Below are positions 27,951-33,791 of a stretch of 50,181 nt of DNA, piece by piece. Origin of the DNA: an uncultured Spartobacteria bacterium. GTDB lineage: Bacteria; Verrucomicrobiota; Verrucomicrobiia; Chthoniobacterales; Chthoniobacteraceae. Position numbers and translations under genes: made by a program. A model generated the notes under the pieces. It saw only the letters and a list, made by a program, of their open reading frames with translations, was not told the DNA's origin and ran no database searches. Where the stretch lies: assembly GCA_903929475.1 (NCBI GenBank), contig CAIYUV010000142.1, positions 1 to 50,181 of the forward strand, read 5' to 3'. Position 1 is the first letter of the stretch; each line of letters begins with the position of its first letter.

Positions 27951-28075
27951 CAGGGAGCGGCGACATTCTTGTCGCCGAACTCGCTGCGCAAAGCGCCATG
28001 CTTCCCAGCACGAAAACGGAAAAGTGAGGCGCTGCGCGCGGATATGGACGGCGACAGGAATGTCGCCGCTCCTTG
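27951..28075. repeat. Long inverted repeat (REP/MITE-like hairpin)
   Basis: A near-perfect inverted repeat: 27951-27976 and 28050-28075, about 26 bases each with two mismatches. Each arm contains its own small palindrome (GGCGACA...TGTCGCC), and the central 73 bases show further partial pairing (CTGCGCAAAGCGCC against GGCGCTGCGCG). The element fills the 153-base gap between the convergent purB and ssb genes. It may serve as a bidirectional terminator and resembles dispersed palindromic elements seen in this phylum. No coding frame is evident inside. Confidence 0.8.
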
Positions 28076-28088
28076 ATAGGTCGCTCCC

Positions 28089-28574
28089 TTAAAACGGAAT
28101 GTCGTCGGGAGTGGCGTCGAGATCGGGGTCGGCGGGTGGCTTGGGCGATTGCGCGGGAGCGCGGCGCTGGGCCGGAGCACTTGGTGCCTGTGCATCGGCG
28201 TATTCCACCGTGCTATCGTGTCCGCCACCACCACCGCCGTCGCGACTGCCGAGCAGTTGCATGGTTTCGACGACCACCTTCATCTTGCTGCGTTTCTGCC
28301 CCGTCGTCTTGTCGTCCCAGCTATCAAGCTTGAGTCGGCCTTCGACGAAGAGCGGGCGTCCTTTTTTGCAATACTCGCCGATGATTTCGGCAAGGCGTGC
28401 GTAGGCTTCGCAATCCACGAAAGTTACTTCCTCTCGCTTTTCTCCACTTTCGAGTGTGTAGCTGCGGTTGGTGGCGAGACCGAAGACTGCGATGGCGGTG
28501 CCTTTCGGTGTGTATTTGATTTCGGGATCCCGGGTGAGGTTCCCCATCAACATTACTTTGTTTAGATTCGGCAT
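28089..28574 (-). CDS. ssb: Single-stranded DNA-binding protein
   Basis: A 161-residue SSB. The OB-fold domain (residues 1-110: LNKVMLMGNLTRDPEIKYTP, TFVDCEAYARLAEIIGEYCKKG) is followed by a glycine-rich spacer, an Ala/Pro linker and the acidic tip DDIPF, which recruits replication and repair proteins. It is the last gene of prs-rplY-pth-rpsF-ssb, 42 bases after rpsF. In many bacteria rpsR and rplI follow; here a convergent purB and the hairpin element come next, so those genes must be elsewhere. Confidence 0.96.
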   Translation of the reverse strand: MPNLNKVMLMGNLTRDPEIKYTPKGTAIAVFGLATNRSYTLESGEKREEVTFVDCEAYARLAEIIGEYCKKGRPLFVEGRLKLDSWDDKTTGQKRSKMKVVVETMQLLGSRDGGGGGGHDSTVEYADAQAPSAPAQRRAPAQSPKPPADPDLDATPDDIPF

Positions 28575-28616
28575 GGCGGCGGTTCCGGGTTGTTGGTGAA
28601 AGTTCGCGCTTTGCGT

Positions 28617-28922
28617 TTAGGCGGCATTCTTCGCGGCGAGACGTGCGTAGTGCTGGCGGAAGACGTCGTTGTCGTTGGTGAAGTTTTCCTTCAGTGCTGC
28701 GAGCGCAGATGGCTCGGCGCTGAAAACGAAGTTCACGTAGAAGCCGCGGTCCACCTTGTCGGCGACGTAGCTGAATTGATGACTGTCCATCTTCTGCACG
28801 CTCTCGACTTCCGCGCCTGCGGCTTTGAAGTCTTTTTCGACGCGTTCGATGATTTTTTGTGCGGTGTCTTCTTTACCTTTAAGGTTGAGGATTAGGAGTC
28901 CTTCGTAACGATTTTTGCTCAT
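28617..28922 (-). CDS. rpsF: 30S ribosomal protein bS6
   Basis: A 101-residue bS6, which binds 16S rRNA with bS18 in the platform of the small subunit. The N-terminal NRYEGLLILNLKG and the KVDRGFYVNFVFSAEPSALAAL core are typical. The start ATG overlaps the pth stop by 4 bases (ATGA), so the two are coupled. It precedes ssb, its usual neighbour. Confidence 0.95.
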   Translation of the reverse strand: MSKNRYEGLLILNLKGKEDTAQKIIERVEKDFKAAGAEVESVQKMDSHQFSYVADKVDRGFYVNFVFSAEPSALAALKENFTNDNDVFRQHYARLAAKNAA

Positions 28923-29503
28923 TGTTGTGTTGGTGTGGTCTGTTGGTTGTAATTGTTCATTGCTGCGGCGAAGCCATTTTTCTGTGCAAACGCGATGGCC
29001 TCGGTGGCGCGGGTGAGAGCTTCGTCGAGCAGGGGGCGCTCGGCCAAGGCAAATTTCCCGAGCACGTGGCCCGTGGCTTCTCCCGCTGCCTCGCCGATGC
29101 CGACGCGGAGGCGGGAAACGGCCTGCGTGCCGAGGTGTTCGAGCACGCTTTGCAGGCCATTGTGGCCGCCGGCGCTTCCGCTTTCGCGGAGGCGGAGACG
29201 ACCGAGCGGGAGCGCCATGTCGTCGAGCACCACGAGCACTTGGGATGGCTCGATTTTATAAAAGTGCGCGAGTGCGGTGACGCTTTCGCCGCTGAGGTTC
29301 ATATAGGTTTGAGGTTTGCACAGCCAGACGTCGCCAGTTGCTGCGACTTGGGCCTGCCACTTTTTGTCCGCCCGGAACGATGCCCCGGCACTGGCGGCGA
29401 TGCGATCGAGGATCATAAAGCCGACGTTGTGCCGGGTGTCCGCATACTCGCGGCCTGGATTTCCGAGGCCGACGATGATGCGAAATGGCGATGCTCCGGG
29501 CAT
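28919..29503 (-). CDS. pth: Peptidyl-tRNA hydrolase
   Basis: A 194-residue Pth that releases peptides from stalled peptidyl-tRNA. The motif VGLGNPGREYADTRHNVGF (about 9-27) includes the catalytic histidine and conserved asparagine; KPQTYMNLSGESV and DDMALPLGRLRLRESGSAGGHNGL carry other active-site residues. Its length matches the family. It overlaps rpsF by 4 bases and follows rplY by 117 bases, as in many bacteria where rplY-pth are neighbours. Confidence 0.96.
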   Translation of the reverse strand: MPGASPFRIIVGLGNPGREYADTRHNVGFMILDRIAASAGASFRADKKWQAQVAATGDVWLCKPQTYMNLSGESVTALAHFYKIEPSQVLVVLDDMALPLGRLRLRESGSAGGHNGLQSVLEHLGTQAVSRLRVGIGEAAGEATGHVLGKFALAERPLLDEALTRATEAIAFAQKNGFAAAMNNYNQQTTPTQQ

Positions 29504-29620
29504 TGGACGGGCGAGTGAACGGGCTGATGGATGGTCGGTTTCGTCGGTGATAACTCTGTGCGCGTTTGCACACGGCGCTTTCGGTCAACTGACGTTCCGA
29601 CGCTCCATCGGCCCATATCT

Positions 29621-30322
29621 CTATTTCTTGTCGCCTTTCGGTTTTGCGTCTTTTGCGCCAGCGGCGGGAGCGGCGGCTTCGCCTTCGGCTGGCTTCTTCT
29701 CCTTGATGACTTCGGGCTCTGCGGCTGCGCCTTCTGCGGCAGGTGCCGGCTCGGCTTCGACAGTCGGAGCGGCGCAGTGGAAAATGAATGCTTCACCATT
29801 GACGCGGGTGGTGACACCGGCGGGCAGGGTGAGTTGTTTGACGTGAATCCCGTCGCCGACATTGAGCGCGGAAACGTCCACGATGAACGACTCGGGAAGA
29901 TCCTTTGGCAAGCACTCGACTTCGAGCGCGCGGATGAGCTGTTCGAGCAAACCGCCGCCGCTCTTCACGCCTTCGGGTTCACCAAATGCGATGACCGGCA
30001 CGGTGGTGTGCATTTTCTCGTCTTCCTTCAACGCATGGAAATCGAGATGGAGAATATGACGCTTCAATGCGTGGTGCTGCACGTCCTGAATCAGCGCGAG
30101 CGTTGATTTGCCACCGGCGATTTCGAGGTTCACGAGAACGTGTTCACCGGTGCTCTTGCCGAGCGCGAGCGCGAGTGTGTGCGCGTCGAGCTGCAAGTTT
30201 TGCGGTGCGTGGTGACGACCGTAGATGGTCGCCGGGACTTTACCGGCCTTGCGGACGGCTTTTGCTGCTGTGGTTCCGGCTCCGGAGCGGAGTTCGGCTT
30301 TGAGTTGGATGGTTTTGGCCAT
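29621..30322 (-). CDS. rplY: 50S ribosomal protein bL25 (CTC form)
   Basis: A 233-residue bL25 of the long CTC type: an N-terminal 5S-rRNA-binding domain (about 1-92, LKAELRSGAGTTAAKAVRKAGKVPATIYG) and a beta-rich C-terminal domain to about 190. The last 40 residues are low-complexity Ala/Pro/Glu/Lys and probably disordered. It follows prs by 39 bases and precedes pth, a common gene order. Confidence 0.94.
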   Translation of the reverse strand: MAKTIQLKAELRSGAGTTAAKAVRKAGKVPATIYGRHHAPQNLQLDAHTLALALGKSTGEHVLVNLEIAGGKSTLALIQDVQHHALKRHILHLDFHALKEDEKMHTTVPVIAFGEPEGVKSGGGLLEQLIRALEVECLPKDLPESFIVDVSALNVGDGIHVKQLTLPAGVTTRVNGEAFIFHCAAPTVEAEPAPAAEGAAAEPEVIKEKKPAEGEAAAPAAGAKDAKPKGDKK

Positions 30323-30361
30323 TGCTGTTGTTAGCTACTGCTGGTTGTTGGTTTGTTTTAG

Positions 30362-31297
30362 TTATGTTCTGGGGATTTCGAACAGGGATGAAACGGATTC
30401 GTCGCCGTGGATGCGGTTGATGCCTTCGCCGAGCAAATCCGCCACGCATAGCGGTGTGATTTTAAAGCCCTCGCCATCGCGGACGGGGACGCTGTTGGTG
30501 CAAACGAGTTCTGTGATGCACGAAGACTTGAGGCGCTCGATTCCGAGGTCGGTGAGCACCGCGTGACTCACGCACGCCATGATGTCCCTCGCGCCGTGCT
30601 CCTTCAAAAGTTTCGCCGCCGCGCACAGCGTTCCCGCTGTCTCGGTCATGTCATCCACGAGGATGACGGGCCTTCCCTCCACCTCGCCGATGATGCTCGT
30701 AGCCGCGACCTCCGTCGGGCTCTTTCTGCGCTTTGCCACGATGGCGAGGCCGGCATTCATAGCCTGCGCGTATGCGTTTGCCATTTTCAGCCCGCCGACG
30801 TCGGGCGAAACCACCACCGGCTCATCGAGATTTTTTGCACGCAGGTAATTGATCACCGCAGGCGACGCGTAGAGATGGTCCACCGGGATGTCGAAAAACC
30901 CCGCCACCTGCTGCGCATGAAGATCCATCGTGAGCACACGATCCACGCCCGCCGCAGTGAGGAGATTCGCCACCAACTTCGCCGTAATCGGAACGCGCGG
31001 CTGGTCTTTTCGATCCTGCCTCGCGTATCCAAAAAACGGAATCACCGCCGTGATGCGCGCCGCACTCGCCCTCCGCGCCGCATCCACCATGATCAGCAGC
31101 TCCATCAAATTCTGATTCGTCGGCGGGCAGGTGGGCTGCACGAGGAAAACATCGCGACCGCGGATGTTCTCATTGAACTTCACCATCGTCTCGCCGTCCG
31201 GGAACGAATCCACCGTCGCATCGCCGAGCGGCACCTTGCAATATTGCGCAATGCTGCGTGCGAGTTCGCGATGAGCGGACCCGCTGAAAATCTTCAT
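30362..31297 (-). CDS. prs: Ribose-phosphate pyrophosphokinase
   Basis: A 311-residue PRPP synthase that makes PRPP from ribose 5-phosphate and ATP for purine, pyrimidine, His, Trp and NAD synthesis. Clear motifs are the N-terminal MKIFSGSAHRELA, FFGYARQDRKD, the DLHAQQVAGFF loop and the PRPP-binding loop VDDMTETAGTL (family consensus has VDDMIDTAGT). The frame is open far upstream, but MKIFSGSAH at 31297 matches homologous starts. It is the first gene of prs-rplY-pth-rpsF-ssb, with a predicted promoter 43-70 bases upstream. Confidence 0.95.
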   Translation of the reverse strand: MKIFSGSAHRELARSIAQYCKVPLGDATVDSFPDGETMVKFNENIRGRDVFLVQPTCPPTNQNLMELLIMVDAARRASAARITAVIPFFGYARQDRKDQPRVPITAKLVANLLTAAGVDRVLTMDLHAQQVAGFFDIPVDHLYASPAVINYLRAKNLDEPVVVSPDVGGLKMANAYAQAMNAGLAIVAKRRKSPTEVAATSIIGEVEGRPVILVDDMTETAGTLCAAAKLLKEHGARDIMACVSHAVLTDLGIERLKSSCITELVCTNSVPVRDGEGFKITPLCVADLLGEGINRIHGDESVSSLFEIPRT

Positions 31298-31339
31298 TTC
31301 GAGTGGTTGACGATGGAGCATCCGTGGAAAAGGGGCGCG

Positions 31340-31367
31340 ACAATAGGTGCCCGCGTCCGCTTGGCAA
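31340..31367 (-). promoter_or_regulatory. Predicted promoter of the prs operon
   Basis: Minus-strand TTGCCA at 31367-31362, a 16-base spacer and TATTGT at 31345-31340 form a sigma70-like promoter. Initiation would be near 31333, giving a 5' leader of about 35 bases before the prs ATG. Confidence 0.45.
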
Positions 31368-31484
31368 ACTGATTCTGCCATCAAATCGCGACACACCGTT
31401 TTCAGGCAGGGGAGGGGAAAAATTATCCCAGACTCGTGCGAACGCAGCCTTGCAGGTGCCGCGTGAAGCAGCGATGGATGGCGC

Positions 31485-33074
31485 ATGTTTGTCAGCATCT
31501 TTAACGATGTCATCGGTCCCGTCATGCGCGGGCCTTCGAGTTCACACTGCGCGGCGGCGCTTCGCATCGGCAGACTCGCGCTCGATTTGATGGGCGGGGA
31601 AATCAGCGACGTGCTCGTTGAATTTGATCGCGGCGGCGCGCTGCCGACGACGCACGACACGCAAGGCTCGGACATGGGCCTTTTCGGCGGGCTGATGGGC
31701 TGGGATGCGGCGGATGAACGCCTGCCCGGCTCGATGCAAACGCTGAGCGACAGCGGCGTGAAAATCCGTATCGAGACCGTGGACGTGGGCGACCCGCACC
31801 CGAATACCTACCGCCTCACGCTCACGAACGCCCGCGAGCGCCACACTCTGCGCGCCATCTCCACCGGCGGCGGCATGATGGAAGTGCTCGACGTGGACGG
31901 CTTCGCCATTTCGATGTTCGGCGATTATTTCGAGACGCTCTTTTGGGCGACGGGCGACGGCGCTGCGCTGCGCGCGAAAATCGCATCGCTCGTAGAGGCG
32001 GATGCCGTCCTGCTGCACGAGCACGGCGGCGTGCAAATCGTCGAGGTGAAAGCACAGCAGTTCGTCCCCGACTCCGTGATCGCGGAACTGCGCAGCGCGG
32101 GCCTCGTCAGCGCCGTGAAGCGCCTCGCGCCCGTCCTCCCGGTGAAGTCCCGCAGCACGACGCACGTTCCTTTTACCACCTGCGCCGAGATGCTCGTGCA
32201 CGACGCGGGAAAAAACACACCGCTTTGGAAACTCGCCGTCGCCTACGAGTGCGAGCGCGGCGGATTGAGCGAGACGGAGGTCGTCGAAATGATGACCGGC
32301 ATCGTCCGCATCTTGCGCCGTTCCATCGCGCAGGGCATCGCCGGCACGAGCTACGAAGACCGCGTGCTCGGGCACCAGTCCGGCGGTTTTGCGGAGCAAA
32401 TGAAAGCCGGACGCCTCCTCGACGCGGGCGCGCTGAACCGCATCATCCTTTACGTCACTGCGCTCATGGAGGTGAAAAGCTCGATGGGCGTCATCGTCGC
32501 CATGCCCACCGCCGGGGCGTGCGCCGCGCTGCCCGGCGCAGTCATCGCGATGGCCGAGGAGATGAAGCTCAGCGAGGAGGAAATGGCGAAAGCCATTCTC
32601 GCGAGCGGACTCATCGGCGTATTCATCGCGACCGCCTGGACGTTTGCAGCGGAAGTCGGCGGCTGCCAGGCCGAAGGCGGCTCCGCAGCGGCGATGGCCG
32701 CGGCCGCATTGGTCACGATGGCCGGCGGCACGCTCGCGCAATCCGTCGCCGCCGCATCCATGGCGATGCAAAGTATGATCGGCCTCATCTGCGATCCCAT
32801 CGCCAACCGCGTCGAAGCCCCGTGCCTCGGCAAAAACGTCATGGCCGCCGCAAACGCACTCTCCTGCGCAAACATGGCGATGGCCGGTTTCGACCAAGTC
32901 ATCCCGCTCGACGAAGTCATCGAAACCGCCAAGCAAGTCGCCAAGCAAATGCCCCGCGAACTTCGCTGCACCGCCCTCGGTGGCCTCTCCATCACCCCCA
33001 CCTCGCTAGCCATTGAAAAGAAACTCGCCGGAAAAAGAGCCGCGTGCGGCGCAGGGTCGTGCGGGTGTAAGTGA
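31485..33074 (+). CDS. sdaA: L-serine ammonia-lyase, iron-sulfur dependent
   Basis: A 529-residue single-chain L-serine dehydratase that converts serine to pyruvate and ammonia. The N-terminal beta domain has GPVMRGPSSSHCAAA (about 10-24) and an ACT-like segment; the alpha domain starts near 225. Candidate Fe-S ligand cysteines lie in PTAGACAALPG, AAEVGGCQAEGG and NRVEAPCLGKN, so the cluster site looks intact. It ends with a Cys-rich tail (ACGAGSCGCK). It is divergent from prs (187 bases). A hairpin follows at 33085-33114. Confidence 0.94.
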   Translation: MFVSIFNDVIGPVMRGPSSSHCAAALRIGRLALDLMGGEISDVLVEFDRGGALPTTHDTQGSDMGLFGGLMGWDAADERLPGSMQTLSDSGVKIRIETVDVGDPHPNTYRLTLTNARERHTLRAISTGGGMMEVLDVDGFAISMFGDYFETLFWATGDGAALRAKIASLVEADAVLLHEHGGVQIVEVKAQQFVPDSVIAELRSAGLVSAVKRLAPVLPVKSRSTTHVPFTTCAEMLVHDAGKNTPLWKLAVAYECERGGLSETEVVEMMTGIVRILRRSIAQGIAGTSYEDRVLGHQSGGFAEQMKAGRLLDAGALNRIILYVTALMEVKSSMGVIVAMPTAGACAALPGAVIAMAEEMKLSEEEMAKAILASGLIGVFIATAWTFAAEVGGCQAEGGSAAAMAAAALVTMAGGTLAQSVAAASMAMQSMIGLICDPIANRVEAPCLGKNVMAAANALSCANMAMAGFDQVIPLDEVIETAKQVAKQMPRELRCTALGGLSITPTSLAIEKKLAGKRAACGAGSCGCK

Positions 33075-33084
33075 GGGGGCGTGA

Positions 33085-33114
33085 CTCGTAGGTCGTAGCG
33101 TCCCGACGGACGAG
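33085..33114. terminator. Hairpin just downstream of sdaA
   Basis: CTCGT (33085-33089) pairs with ACGAG (33110-33114) and GTCG (33092-33095) with CGAC (33104-33107), separated by a 2x2 internal loop. It starts 11 bases after the sdaA stop. There is no T run, so termination would be weak or Rho-assisted; it may instead be a dispersed palindrome. Confidence 0.35.
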
Positions 33115-33139
33115 ATAGCAGCCTGTTTCAAAAGGGGAA

Positions 33140-33475
33140 CCTCGTTGCGGGCATTTTATGGGAGCAGGGGAGAGGAAAATACGTCATTTCATACCGTTTC
33201 CGGGAGCAAAAAAACAGGCAGCACGTCGTTCCGAGCCATTTCCGGGAGCGAAAAAAGACATAGCACGTCGTGATTTGTTATATTTGGGAGGCAAAAAACA
33301 GTCAGCACGACGTTCCTTGTTATTTTTGGGAGGCAAAAAGGGGGCAGCACGTCGTTCCATGCCATTTTGCGGAGCCGAGAGGCTTGTATCACGTCGTTCC
33401 AAGGCATTTTTGGGAGCCAAAAAAGGCTTAACTCGACGTTCCAAGACATTTTCCGGAGCGAAAAACAGGTTGATT
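33140..33475. repeat. Eight-unit 42-bp tandem repeat array
   Basis: Eight units of exactly 42 bases start at 33140, 33182, 33224, 33266, 33308, 33350, 33392 and 33434. The shared core is CGTCGTTCC, then about 7 bases to a T run, GGGAGC, then A-rich sequence and CA. The first unit is the most degenerate. Units vary throughout, so it is not a CRISPR (no constant repeat with distinct spacers). The array is A/T-richer than its surroundings and lies in the 717-base gap between sdaA and rapA. A 42-base period keeps translation in frame; at least one plus and two minus frames remain open across it. Confidence 0.95.
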
Positions 33476-33514
33476 TCACTTTCAACCGACACAAAAACAG
33501 CAATTAACGCATAA
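33158..33514 (+). CDS. Possible basic repeat protein across the tandem array
   Basis: A 118-residue open frame that translates the array into a 14-residue repeat with consensus ARRSxxFxGAKKxx. Several differences between units fall at third codon positions in this frame (CGT/CGA for Arg, GCA/GCG/GCC for Ala, AAA/AAG for Lys), which suits coding. However, the reverse-strand frame across Arg-Arg also stays synonymous, so the evidence does not choose. There is no ribosome site before ATG 33158. The product would be very basic and probably disordered or nucleic-acid binding. It may equally be a non-coding repeat. Confidence 0.3.
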   Translation: MGAGERKIRHFIPFPGAKKQAARRSEPFPGAKKDIARRDLLYLGGKKQSARRSLLFLGGKKGAARRSMPFCGAERLVSRRSKAFLGAKKGLTRRSKTFSGAKNRLISLSTDTKTAINA

Positions 33515-33791
33515 ATCCAGTGTTCCATAGCATTCCCAAAGGAACAATTGGCAGCACCCCTGAAAATACCCGCCATCCAGCCCGCCAATCCGCCAATTCA
33601 ACATTCCTTTGCCAAGAACTCCAGTTCTCGGTGCCCTCCGCCCGCCATGCCAACCCCATTCCACCCCCGTCAACTCCCCTGCGGCTCAATACTATCCTAA
33701 AAGGGTAGTTCACACAAAACGCCTCATCGCGAGATGGCAGGCAAAGTCCGTTGCCAAAAGCGATGCGATGCGTAGTCTCCGCGCCCTTTTT
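33476..33791. other. Non-coding spacer between repeat array and rapA
   Basis: These 316 bases hold no convincing gene. They begin with A/T-rich sequence that may be a decayed continuation of the 42-bp array (TGTTCCATAGCATT at 33520-33533 resembles the unit core). Further on are two close CCGCCAAT copies, a dyad at 33612-33631 with GAACT/AGTTC arms, and a short CTATCC/GGGTAG hairpin near 33692-33708. Control elements for rapA are likely to lie here. Confidence 0.5.

Noticed and set aside
31542-32948. A 468-codon minus-strand frame opposite sdaA
   Set aside because: Serine dehydratase is complete on the plus strand; the antisense product is a His/Ala/Gly-rich shadow.
33140-33475. CRISPR array
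   Set aside because: The period is 42 bases but there is no constant repeat alternating with unique spacers. Differences are spread over the whole unit, and no cas genes are near.
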